DNA of 64,000 bases from CANMXU01 sp052030545 (GTDB lineage: Bacteria; Pseudomonadota; Gammaproteobacteria; Enterobacterales; Alteromonadaceae). The notes beneath the pieces were generated by a model. The model made no database searches and was not told the DNA's origin. It was given only the letters and a program-made list of their open reading frames with translations. Location of the stretch: contig NZ_JBPDIH010000011.1 in the NCBI RefSeq assembly GCF_052030545.1, forward strand, positions 72,672 to 136,671, given 5' to 3'. Shown here in pieces: positions 34,313 through 42,114 of this stretch (positions are counted from its first letter, which is position 1; the number at the start of each line of letters is the position of its first letter). The position numbers and the translations under genes were made by a program.

Positions 34313-35500
34313 ATGCAACATAGCAAAGCCCACTGGACGAGGGCAATTTTCCTCTTGTTCTTTATAAGCAACCTTGCTATTAGCCATGATGGTCATAAAA
34401 ATGAAGATATTGTATTAAATGATTTGGGTAATTTGGGCGAAGTTAACTTTGATATTTCATGCGATGCACAGTCACAAAAAGCCTTTAATACTGGCTTAGG
34501 GCTTTTACACCATATGATGTACGCGCAAGCCGAGCAGCTTTTTCAAAAGTGGCTAACACAAAAGCCAGAATGTGCAATGTTATATTGGGGCTATTCAATG
34601 TCATTATTTCATCCACTGTGGCCGGATAAAATCACCAAAGAAGCGTTGGCTAATGGTCAACAAGCACTAACCAAAGCGCAGAAACTTCAACCGTCACCAC
34701 GTGAAAAAGCCTATATTTCTAGCGCAAACAAATACTACGATAACTGGCAAAGCATTCCTGAAAAAGCGCGCATTGCATCATGGGCAAATGCGCATGAAAA
34801 ACTTTATCAAGACTACCCTAACGATATAGATGCAACGGCTTTTTACGCGTTATCTCAGCTTGTGATCGCATCGGCAACAGACAAAAGCTTTTCTACCAAT
34901 AAAAAGGTAGGAAAAATTCTGACAACAGTTTTAGATAAACAGCCATTACATCCGAGCGCTATTCATTACAGTATTCACGCCTACGATAATCCAGTGCTGG
35001 CAACATTGGGATTAACGCCCGCTCGAGCCTACGATAAAATTGCGCCAGATGTTCCCCATGCCTTACATATGCCCACGCATATTTTTGTTAGGCTTGGAGA
35101 ATGGCAAGACACGATTCATTGGAATGCTCGCTCGGCAGCCGCTGCGCTTAAATATCCCACTAAAGCATCAACCTCCATGCATTATGTACATGCGCTAGAT
35201 TACAAGATATACGGCTTATTGCAGTTGGGCGAAGCGCAAAAAGCACACGAAACACTAGGTGAAATCGCATCACATCACCCAATACAAAATACATTTCCTG
35301 CGGCATATGCACTTGCAGCAATGCCGGCGAGAATGACGCTTGAACAACAAAATTGGTTGCAAGCCAGCCAACTTAAAACGAGCCACCCTAGTTACATCAG
35401 TTGGGAAAAATTTCCTCAGGTTGAGGCGATAACTTATTTCGCTCGTGGCATTGGTTCAGCTAGAAGCAATAACCTACCCAGTGCAAATGAAAATTTATAG
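34313..35500 (+). CDS. Exported TPR-type protein, probably C-terminally truncated
   Basis: A 395-aa protein with a signal peptide (FLLFFISNLAISHDGH) and helical TPR-like repeats (FNTGLGLLHHMMYAQAEQLF, CAMLYWGYSMSLFHPLW, IHYSIHAYDNP, HIFVRLGEWQDTIHWN, GLLQLGEAQKAHETL). The family resembles secreted tetratricopeptide proteins of over 500 aa. Here the reading ends abruptly after the FARGIGSARSNNLPSAN repeat, inside a hairpin that also serves the convergent gene. I infer loss of roughly 130-180 C-terminal residues. Function unknown. Confidence 0.72.
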   Translation: MQHSKAHWTRAIFLLFFISNLAISHDGHKNEDIVLNDLGNLGEVNFDISCDAQSQKAFNTGLGLLHHMMYAQAEQLFQKWLTQKPECAMLYWGYSMSLFHPLWPDKITKEALANGQQALTKAQKLQPSPREKAYISSANKYYDNWQSIPEKARIASWANAHEKLYQDYPNDIDATAFYALSQLVIASATDKSFSTNKKVGKILTTVLDKQPLHPSAIHYSIHAYDNPVLATLGLTPARAYDKIAPDVPHALHMPTHIFVRLGEWQDTIHWNARSAAAALKYPTKASTSMHYVHALDYKIYGLLQLGEAQKAHETLGEIASHHPIQNTFPAAYALAAMPARMTLEQQNWLQASQLKTSHPSYISWEKFPQVEAITYFARGIGSARSNNLPSANENL

Positions 35501-35525
35501 GGTGAGATTTTTACATTCACCCTAT
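35497..35525. terminator. Bidirectional hairpin at the end of the TPR gene
   Basis: A 9-bp stem ATAGGGTGA with TCACCCTAT and an 11-nt loop. The TAG stop of the TPR gene lies inside the left arm. Confidence 0.65.
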
Positions 35526-35534
35526 TTAGCTTTC

Positions 35535-35912
35535 TTAAATATTATGCCTTTTTAACTGCCAAGAACTTACGATTGTCAATATTAAGAAGAAAGCGGGGTC
35601 ACTCCAGCCAAATCCAACAAAAATACCAACTATTCCTGCATAGGCTGTTATTACTACACCAAGTAAGTTTGTAACTATCAGAGCTTTTAAAAGCTGTTCA
35701 ACCGCCTCTTCATCACTAATCTTCCTGAGAAATAAACTAACAGCAGCTAATCCACCTAAAAATATACTAGTATGTTGTGATAAAAAATTTGCGTACTTAT
35801 CATTGATTTCCAATCCATATATAGGCCAAATTTGTGTAGGTAGAAAAAATAATGCTAAAGCAAAAACTAAGTAGATAGTCCCATGAACTGTGAAAAATGT
35901 TTGATTACTCAT
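35535..35912 (-). CDS. Small four-helix membrane protein
   Basis: A 125-aa protein with four hydrophobic segments (VHGTIYLVFALALFF, FLGGLAAVSLFL, ALIVTNLLGVVITAYAGIVGIFVGF, FFLILTIVSSW). I cannot name the family. It follows the YdhR-like gene by 3 bp, so the two form an operon divergent from the LysR gene at 36357. Its composition is more AT-rich than the core genes. Confidence 0.75.
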   Translation of the reverse strand: MSNQTFFTVHGTIYLVFALALFFLPTQIWPIYGLEINDKYANFLSQHTSIFLGGLAAVSLFLRKISDEEAVEQLLKALIVTNLLGVVITAYAGIVGIFVGFGWSDPAFFLILTIVSSWQLKRHNI

Positions 35913-35915
35913 CTT

Positions 35916-36230
35916 TTAGTTACCTTCGTGAAATACAGGACCTTGGTTAATTTTAGTTAATGGTAAATTTACATCAAAAATTATTCCTCTGACTTCTTTT
36001 ACGCCCATTTCCTTCAATCGACTTGAATGCATTTCTAAATAATCTTGGGCGTTTTTTTCATTTTGAAATAGATAAATTCCACCACCAAGCTTTCTAGACG
36101 CATTTTCTGTCCAAATTTTCCAAATTAAGCCTTCCTCTTTATTAATAGACTTTGCCAGTTCAACAAGGGCTTTTGACATTTCTTCACCCATTGCTCCTTG
36201 ATAATCAAAATCAACTTGTAATAGTTTCAT
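35916..36230 (-). CDS. YdhR-type antibiotic-biosynthesis-monooxygenase-fold protein
   Basis: A 104-aa dimeric ferredoxin-like fold protein. The opening MKLLQVDFDYQGAMGEEM, the core GLIWKIWTENASRKLGGGIYLF and the tail VRGIIFDVNLPLTKI are characteristic of the YdhR group, thought to act on small aromatic or quinone-like compounds. The reaction is unknown. It is divergent from a LysR gene, which probably regulates it together with the downstream membrane protein. Confidence 0.87.
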   Translation of the reverse strand: MKLLQVDFDYQGAMGEEMSKALVELAKSINKEEGLIWKIWTENASRKLGGGIYLFQNEKNAQDYLEMHSSRLKEMGVKEVRGIIFDVNLPLTKINQGPVFHEGN

Positions 36231-36356
36231 TGTGTAGTCTCCAGTAATGACACTTTGTGCGTTTTGTTTTCTATTGTTGAAATTATTAACTACAATTAAT
36301 GCACATTAAAGTTCATAATTTTGCCATTTTATGTTCAAAAAACTGACAGGTTGTAT

Positions 36357-37238
36357 ATGAGATTAAAGAGCACTCTTGAACAATGGGTTACATTACAAGA
36401 AGTTGATAAAGCAGGAAGTATCCAAGCCGCAGCTTTGTTACTCAATAAAAGTCACACTACGTTAATCTATTCAATTAAAAAATTGGAAACACAATTAGGT
36501 GTGAAACTGCTTGAAATACATGGGCGGCGTTCCGTATTAACTAATCATGCTAAATCTTTACTCAGAAGAGCTACAAGTATGATTGAGCAAGCTAGGGACT
36601 TAGAAGAAATAAGTCACCAACTCTCCAAAGGTGTGGAATCTGAAATTATTGTTTCAATGGATCACCTTTGCGAGCCTTCTTTACTATATCGTCCAATGAA
36701 AGAATTCTTAAAAATTAACTCCACCACATCTATACATGTTCGTGAAACATCTCTATCTAAAACCACTAACATGGTCACAAGTAAGAAAGCTGATGTTTCA
36801 ATCATAACGCTACCAATAACAAACTATCCAGCGCAGGTGTTTTCTTTAACCACTATGATTCCAGTAGTATCTACTAATCATCCTCTTGCCAAATTGGAAT
36901 CAATTTGCATTTCAGATTTAGCTAATCATTGTCAAATAGTGATACGAGATTTAGGTGGAGATCAATCAAATAACAATACTAAAGATGTAGGATGGCTAAA
37001 GGCAAACCAAAGAATCACCGTAGATAACTTTGATCATGCTTTAAGAGCGATTGAGCATGGACTTGGGTTTTGTCGCTTACCTGAACATATTTTACAACAG
37101 CAAAACAACGAAAAATTAAAAGTAATCAAAATTGAACAAAATGAGAAATATCAAGTACCTTTACATATTACATTGCCTAAAGGAAGCAAAACAGGAAGTG
37201 CCGCGTTAGCGTTTTATGAAATGCTATTATTAAATTGA
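36357..37238 (+). CDS. LysR-family regulator of accessory block 1
   Basis: A 293-aa LysR-type regulator from the ATG at 36357 (GACAGG about 7 bp upstream); a longer TTG reading from 36321 lacks a good site. The helix-turn-helix (DKAGSIQAAALLLNKSHTTLIYSIKKLE) and effector domain (EIIVSMDHLCEPSLLYRPM) are clear. It faces the YdhR-like operon across about 126 bp. Its last bases overlap the stop of fragment B of the yjbR-type gene on the other strand. Confidence 0.86.
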   Translation: MRLKSTLEQWVTLQEVDKAGSIQAAALLLNKSHTTLIYSIKKLETQLGVKLLEIHGRRSVLTNHAKSLLRRATSMIEQARDLEEISHQLSKGVESEIIVSMDHLCEPSLLYRPMKEFLKINSTTSIHVRETSLSKTTNMVTSKKADVSIITLPITNYPAQVFSLTTMIPVVSTNHPLAKLESICISDLANHCQIVIRDLGGDQSNNNTKDVGWLKANQRITVDNFDHALRAIEHGLGFCRLPEHILQQQNNEKLKVIKIEQNEKYQVPLHITLPKGSKTGSAALAFYEMLLLN

Positions 37239-37400
37239 TAAATACACCAAGAGAGATGCTTGATCTTTCTTAGTCATCTTGCTAACCACCAACAAATAAG
37301 AATTATCGATCATGCGCTCAATTTCACCTTGCGGAATTGAGCCATCTAAAATGATCGTGTTCCATAATTTTTTAATCATATAATCGTTAGCACTACTCAT
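37230..37400 (-). pseudogene. 3' end of a yjbR-type gene (fragment B), still readable as 56 aa
   Basis: On the minus strand, an ATG at 37400 with AAAGGA 6-7 bp upstream opens a 56-codon frame. It begins MSSANDYMIK and continues KLWNTIILDGSIPQGEIERM...SKMTKKDQ to its own stop. Everything after the first nine or so codons is homologous to the C-terminus of the intact gene at 41262-41651. The N-terminal two thirds of the gene are missing. It may be a fragment, or a short protein created by the break. Confidence 0.85.
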
Positions 37401-37460
37401 TTTAATCCTTTAGACAAATAATGTGCTGACCAAATAATTGTTAATCCTAAAGTCTACCCT

Positions 37461-37949
37461 TTATAAACCAAGTTCAGATAGCTCTGGAAAATCATCAGGC
37501 CTTTGTAGCCCTCGCCACAAAAATTTTCGGTTACCCTCCTCTATTTTTACATCGTTGATACTTGCATAGCGTTGCTCCATCAAGCCTTTTTCATTAAATT
37601 GCCAGTTTTCATTGCCGTGTGAACGAAACCATTGCCCTTTATCATTTTGCCATTCATAAGCAAATCTTACCGCAATTCTATTACCAGTAACTGACCACAA
37701 TTCTTTCACCAATTTATAGTGTTTTTCTCGCTGCCATTTGGCCGTTAAAAAGGCCACTATTTCGGTACGACCACTAATAAATGAATCACGGTTACGCCAC
37801 TGTGAATTAAGACTATAAGCTGTAGCGACTAATTCAGGTTGCTGGGCGTTCCACGCATTTTCAGCCTTACGCACTTTTTCAATAGCTTGCTTATGAGTGA
37901 AGTTGGGTAATGGATGTCTTACTTCTTCAATTGATAAATCTATATTCAT
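37461..37949 (-). CDS. DUF1348 (NTF2-like) protein
   Basis: A 162-aa protein with an NTF2-like cone fold. Its motifs AENAWNAQQPELVATAYSLNSQWRNR, FLTAKWQREKHYKLVKELW, NRIAVRFAYEW and WRGLQRPDDFPELSELGL are typical of DUF1348. No enzyme activity is established. It is 10 bp downstream of the split-barrel/ferredoxin-reductase fusion gene, in the same operon. Confidence 0.87.
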   Translation of the reverse strand: MNIDLSIEEVRHPLPNFTHKQAIEKVRKAENAWNAQQPELVATAYSLNSQWRNRDSFISGRTEIVAFLTAKWQREKHYKLVKELWSVTGNRIAVRFAYEWQNDKGQWFRSHGNENWQFNEKGLMEQRYASINDVKIEEGNRKFLWRGLQRPDDFPELSELGL

Positions 37950-37959
37950 TATTTTTCTC

Positions 37960-39564
37960 TTAAACGTTAATCTTTAAATGGTCAGAGTTCGGTCTAGATA
38001 CGCACAAACACATTTTTCCAGAAGCGCGTTCGTTATCGGTTAAGCAAGTATCTCGATGGTCAATACTGACCATTGGATCTACTTGTACAATGCAACTTTT
38101 GCACTCCCCTGTTTGGCAGCTAAATGGTACTGAAACGCCCGCCTCCAGCACGGCATCTAAAAGCGATTGGTCACTTGCTACGTCAATTTCTTGTGCTGAT
38201 TTGGTTAAGGTAAGTGAGCACGCTGTGGCTGATTTATCGATTTCAGCGTTAAATTGTTCGTAATGCAGCCTTGCTTTAGCGACTCCAAACTCCTGAGCAA
38301 TGCTTTTCAGCTCAGCCAACATTGATGACGGGCCACAAAAATAAAAGTGTGTTGTTTGCTTTTTTTGTACTGACAAATTTGCAAAGAGCTTTCTTAGTGA
38401 TAGTTTTTCACCCGCTTGCGAAGAATATAAATGCAGCTTTTCTGCTAGCTGACGCTTTAACCTGCCAGCATAAGGCATCAATTTTTCGGTTCGGCCAGCA
38501 TAATGTAATTCAAATGATTCATTTTGTTTAAGTAGTGCTAATGCCATTGATTTTATTGGGGTAATACCAATGCCGCCCGCAATTAAAACCGTATGTGATA
38601 AGTTATTTTCTAAAGGAAAATGATTATGTGGTTTTTTACAATGTAAGGTCAGACCTAACTGATATTGTTGATGAACCGCGATAGACCCTCCTTTACCTTT
38701 GTCTTCACGCTTTACCGCTATTTCATAACAGTCGGTTCGATTAGGATTACTACTAATCGAATAGCTGCGCCATGCGATCTCTCCATTATCTAATTCAATA
38801 GGTACTTGAATGTGAGCGCCGGCTGAAATTTTTGGTAGTGCGGCATCGGTTAATCCTCGTAATTCATAGGCACGAACCTCAGGTGTTAATTGCCTTACGC
38901 CTGAGATCACCACAGGTAATTCGCCATCACCTAAGACTTTGCTTAATGCATGAGTACGAGATAAACGGTTATTCGCTGCATCGGCTTTAAGCTGCTGAAT
39001 TTCAGCTTCTAATGGCTCAATCAAGGCTGAAAGTTCTAACTCACTGTACCTTGGGGTGATATGTTGCGGGCAGTTCCAATCAAAAGCGGCGATCTTAATG
39101 ATAAATCCCCGTTCGACACGCGCTCTATAATGTTCATCTTCTAATGACGCTAATTTCTCCCAATCGCTTTCATCAACTAATGAAATTGTGCCAATAATTT
39201 TCAATCGACGACGATTAGCGTAGTCCATTAAAATTAGCGAAACCTTATCATTTTTTCTAAAATTCCCCGTGCTAATGTATTGGCGATTACCTTTATAATC
39301 TGCAAAGCCCAAAGTTTGTGCATCAATCACTTTAAGAAAGCCTTTAGGGCCGCCGCGATGTTGTACATAGGGGCAGTCAGTTTCACCCACACTTGCCATA
39401 TAAAAGCTGTCACGGTTTTGAATAAAATCACTTTCTTCTTGAGAAATAAGATGATTGTAATCTTCTCCGCTGTCCATACTCGCGTAACCGCTGCGGCTAT
39501 TTTGCTCTACTTGTACTTGTCTGACTGATTCAGTAAAAGCAATTTTTGCGTATTGATGTGCCAT
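37960..39564 (-). CDS. Split-barrel flavoprotein fused to ferredoxin reductase and 2Fe-2S ferredoxin
   Basis: A 534-aa multidomain redox enzyme. Residues 1-185 form a PNP-oxidase-like FMN split barrel (FYMASVGETDCPYVQHRGGPKGFL, ISTGNFRKNDKVSLILMDY). A linker leads to an FAD/NAD(P) ferredoxin-reductase module (about 205-440: RSYSISSNP, VLIAGGIGITPIKSM, FYFCGPSSML). It ends in a plant-type 2Fe-2S domain (CQTGECKSC, then MCLCVS). Electrons presumably pass from NAD(P)H through FAD and the iron-sulfur centre to the flavin domain or a partner. It lies between a DUF1348 gene and an AhpD-like gene, facing a LysR gene. Confidence 0.9.
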   Translation of the reverse strand: MAHQYAKIAFTESVRQVQVEQNSRSGYASMDSGEDYNHLISQEESDFIQNRDSFYMASVGETDCPYVQHRGGPKGFLKVIDAQTLGFADYKGNRQYISTGNFRKNDKVSLILMDYANRRRLKIIGTISLVDESDWEKLASLEDEHYRARVERGFIIKIAAFDWNCPQHITPRYSELELSALIEPLEAEIQQLKADAANNRLSRTHALSKVLGDGELPVVISGVRQLTPEVRAYELRGLTDAALPKISAGAHIQVPIELDNGEIAWRSYSISSNPNRTDCYEIAVKREDKGKGGSIAVHQQYQLGLTLHCKKPHNHFPLENNLSHTVLIAGGIGITPIKSMALALLKQNESFELHYAGRTEKLMPYAGRLKRQLAEKLHLYSSQAGEKLSLRKLFANLSVQKKQTTHFYFCGPSSMLAELKSIAQEFGVAKARLHYEQFNAEIDKSATACSLTLTKSAQEIDVASDQSLLDAVLEAGVSVPFSCQTGECKSCIVQVDPMVSIDHRDTCLTDNERASGKMCLCVSRPNSDHLKINV

Positions 39565-39635
39565 CGGCTTGCCCTCTATAAAGTAAATAAAATATAAAGA
39601 GACATTTCCGACTCTTTATATTTTGATGCAGTGAC

Positions 39636-40181
39636 TTAAGATGCTTTTTGTAAATCAATTTTAGGAAAATCAATTTCTACACGGCTTGCTTTCCCTAATA
39701 TATTAGTTAAAAAATTCATCCCCACATGGGTAATTATTTCAACAATTTCAGCATCAGAATAACCGGCATTACGTATTTCTAATAACTCAGCAGTAGTAAC
39801 ATCACCATTATGTTCAGCTAACGAACGTGAAAATTTCACCGCGACAGCCGCTTTAGCGTCTTGACTACCGCCAGCACGATTAGCCAGCATTTCATCACCT
39901 GACAGCCCTGCGTTTTTACCAATAGCGGTATGCGCTGATACACAATATTGACAAGCATTTTGCTCTGCTAACCCTAATGCAATGCGTTCTTTGGTTTTAC
40001 CGTCTAGCTCGCCATCATTAGCAATGCCATGTAAACCTAAAAATGCCGTTAATGCGGCGGGTGAGTTAGCAAATACTTTTAAGAAATTAGGCACAACACC
40101 TAATTGCTTTTCAATCGCAGCAAATAGCGCTAATTGTTGCTCGTTAGCTTGCTCTGCAGTCACTAAATTAATTCTACTCAT
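39636..40181 (-). CDS. AhpD/carboxymuconolactone-decarboxylase-like peroxidase-related protein
   Basis: A 181-aa all-helical protein. The CMD core has the redox pair in ALGLAEQNACQYCVSAHTAIG (CXXC followed by His), as in AhpD-type peroxidase partners. The N-terminal part (QLGVVPNFLKVFANSPAAL) matches the peroxidase-related subfamily. It is the first gene of the operon that runs through the fusion oxidoreductase and DUF1348, and is divergent from the LysR gene at 40326. Confidence 0.9.
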   Translation of the reverse strand: MSRINLVTAEQANEQQLALFAAIEKQLGVVPNFLKVFANSPAALTAFLGLHGIANDGELDGKTKERIALGLAEQNACQYCVSAHTAIGKNAGLSGDEMLANRAGGSQDAKAAVAVKFSRSLAEHNGDVTTAELLEIRNAGYSDAEIVEIITHVGMNFLTNILGKASRVEIDFPKIDLQKAS

Positions 40182-40325
40182 GATCCATTCCTCTTATTCA
40201 TTATTAAAGTTAAGTCTTACTCCCTTATTCGGGGTTGAAGCTAGTGTGCTACAAAGCGCTTCCTTTAAGAATAACCAAGATATACAATTGATTATTTCAA
40301 AAATTGAAACAATCGAAAAATAGTC

Positions 40326-41228
40326 ATGTTAGATCAAATACAATTAATGTCGGTATTTGTCGCGGTTGCTGAAGAGCAAGGGTTTGCTGCAGCGAGTCGT
40401 CGGCTAAATATGTCGCCACCAACCGTTACACGTGCCATTGCTACACTAGAAGAGCGTTTATCGGTTAAATTATTTAATCGAACTACAAGGCATGTCAGAG
40501 TTACCGATGCCGGCATTCGTTATTTAGATGACGTTAAGCGGATATTAGATGACATTGCATTAGCCAACGAAGCTGCACAAGGAGTAAATGCAACGCCACA
40601 AGGGACTATCAGTGTGACCGCGCCGGTATTATTTGGCCAACAATATGTTTTACCTTCCGTAATAGAGTATTTAAATACTCACCCTAAAACCAAAGTAAAT
40701 ACTGTATTTTTAGACCGTATCGTTAACATGTTAGAAGAAGGGTACGATGTTGGCGTACGCATTGGCGAATTACCAGACTCTTCAATGCGTGCAAAAAAAG
40801 TAGGCTCAGTTCGCTTAGCATTAGTGGCTTCACCCGAGTATTTAAAAAAGTATGGCATCCCTCAACATTATTCTGAATTAAACACTCATTCATTAATTGA
40901 GGTACAGGTAGGCAATCTCAATCAAGATTGGAAGTTTGTTGAAAATGGTAAGATAATTAATCAGCACATTAAATCGCGACTTAAGGTAACCACGAATCAA
41001 GCTGCCATTAACGCCGCAGTTGCAGGATTTGGCATCACCCGTATCGTTTCATATCAAGTAGCTAATGAGTTACAAAACAATAAATTAAAGTTTGTATTAG
41101 AACCTTTTGAACAAGCCCCGTTACCCATAAATATTATTCATCGAGAAGACAGATTATCTTCCGCTAAAGTCAGGAGCTTTATTGATTTGCTCGCATCAAA
41201 CCTGAATGAACAAACGGCGTTTAACTAA
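40326..41228 (+). CDS. LysR-family regulator of accessory block 2
   Basis: A 300-aa LysR-type regulator of the CrgA-like group. The N-terminus is typical (LMSVFVAVAEEQGFAAASRRLNMSPPTVTRAIATLE), and the effector domain carries GTISVTAPVLFGQQYVLP and GVRIGELPDSSM. It is divergent from the AhpD-like/fusion/DUF1348 operon with 145 bp between, the standard arrangement for a LysR gene and its target. It converges with the intact yjbR-type gene. Confidence 0.9.
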   Translation: MLDQIQLMSVFVAVAEEQGFAAASRRLNMSPPTVTRAIATLEERLSVKLFNRTTRHVRVTDAGIRYLDDVKRILDDIALANEAAQGVNATPQGTISVTAPVLFGQQYVLPSVIEYLNTHPKTKVNTVFLDRIVNMLEEGYDVGVRIGELPDSSMRAKKVGSVRLALVASPEYLKKYGIPQHYSELNTHSLIEVQVGNLNQDWKFVENGKIINQHIKSRLKVTTNQAAINAAVAGFGITRIVSYQVANELQNNKLKFVLEPFEQAPLPINIIHREDRLSSAKVRSFIDLLASNLNEQTAFN

Positions 41229-41261
41229 TGACAATAACACTACAGCACTTAAGATTAGCGC

Positions 41262-41651
41262 TTATGTTAAATGTAGCATTATAGACTGCTGATCTTTCTT
41301 GGTCATTTTACTCACAACCAGTTGGAATGAATTATCAATCATACGTTCTACTTCACCCTGCGGAATTGAGCCATCAAGAATGATCGTATTCCATTGGGCT
41401 TTGTTCATGTGGTAACCAGGGATCACTGACGCAAAGATATCGCGCAACATCATCGCCTCTTGTGGATCACATTTTAAATTCATCCACCAGTATTGCTCAT
41501 TGCTGTCCCCACCCTTACCCATTTTGCCAAGAGATAGCGTCGCGAACATTTTATTGTTCACTTTAAACACCGAAACGTCTTCACCAAAAGGAAAGGTTTC
41601 GCTGCTTTGTGGTTTTGCTAATAAATAGCGCTTAGCTTGTTTCTCATCCAT
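41262..41651 (-). CDS. YjbR/MmcQ-family protein (intact copy)
   Basis: A 129-aa protein of the YjbR/MmcQ family with a CyaY-like fold, proposed to bind DNA; function not established. Motifs: AKPQSSETFPFGEDVSVFKV, MFATLSLG, WWMNLKCDPQEAMMLRD, GYHMNKAQWNTIILDGSIP and VSKMTKKDQ. Length is full. Two fragments of its 3' end lie downstream in the same orientation at 37230-37400 and 34038-34212, each ending an accessory block. Confidence 0.92.
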   Translation of the reverse strand: MDEKQAKRYLLAKPQSSETFPFGEDVSVFKVNNKMFATLSLGKMGKGGDSNEQYWWMNLKCDPQEAMMLRDIFASVIPGYHMNKAQWNTIILDGSIPQGEVERMIDNSFQLVVSKMTKKDQQSIMLHLT

Positions 41652-41760
41652 GGTATTGGGCTCAGCTTTAATTCAATAGCTTCACTTTAAAACGCTCTTT
41701 GCTAGATCTCAAGCATCATGGCGTTGAAATTTTTTTCAACGAAAATCTGTCTTAGTAACT

Positions 41761-42081
41761 ATGAATATCTATTTAATGCTGAGGTCGGCCATGCCTAGCT
41801 CATCTAGACAAAACCCGCAGCCAAAGATTAAGAATAATGTGGTAAGTATTTTAACCCATTTATCGCCAGAGCAACGTCATACATTTGCTCTGCGCGCTAA
41901 TGCAGCTGCAAAAAGAAAGCGGGAAAATAACGAACAAACTAAGCCAAAGCCAACATCGAATGCTGAACAATCTCAACAGCAGCAACAAGGAGTTGGCTTT
42001 TTCTTTACTCGTATAAAAGTATTTATCGATAAATTAATGATGCGCAATACTGAGCATCACTCAAACAAAAAAGGAGCATAA
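41761..42081 (+). CDS. Small basic protein of unknown function
   Basis: A 106-aa protein, or 96 aa from the in-frame ATG at 41791. It is rich in Lys, Gln, Asn and Ser, with a helical patch (NNVVSILTHLSPEQRHTFALRANAAAKRKRENN), a Gln run (QSQQQQQGVGFFF) and a basic end. No family recognised. The terminator at 42071-42090 overlaps its stop. Coding status is likely but not certain. Confidence 0.55.
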   Translation: MNIYLMLRSAMPSSSRQNPQPKIKNNVVSILTHLSPEQRHTFALRANAAAKRKRENNEQTKPKPTSNAEQSQQQQQGVGFFFTRIKVFIDKLMMRNTEHHSNKKGA

Positions 42082-42090
42082 TAGCTCCTT
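42071..42090 (+). terminator. Hairpin at the 3' end of the small basic protein gene
   Basis: AAGGAGC pairs with GCTCCTT around ATAATA. The TAA stop lies in the loop region. It could also act on the convergent receptor gene. Confidence 0.6.
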
Positions 42091-42114
42091 GGATTCATTT
42101 TGATTTAGCAATAA

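Noticed and set aside
34038..41651. A prophage or conjugative island
   Set aside because: No integrase, transposase, phage or transfer gene is present; only the repeated gene ends suggest past insertion.
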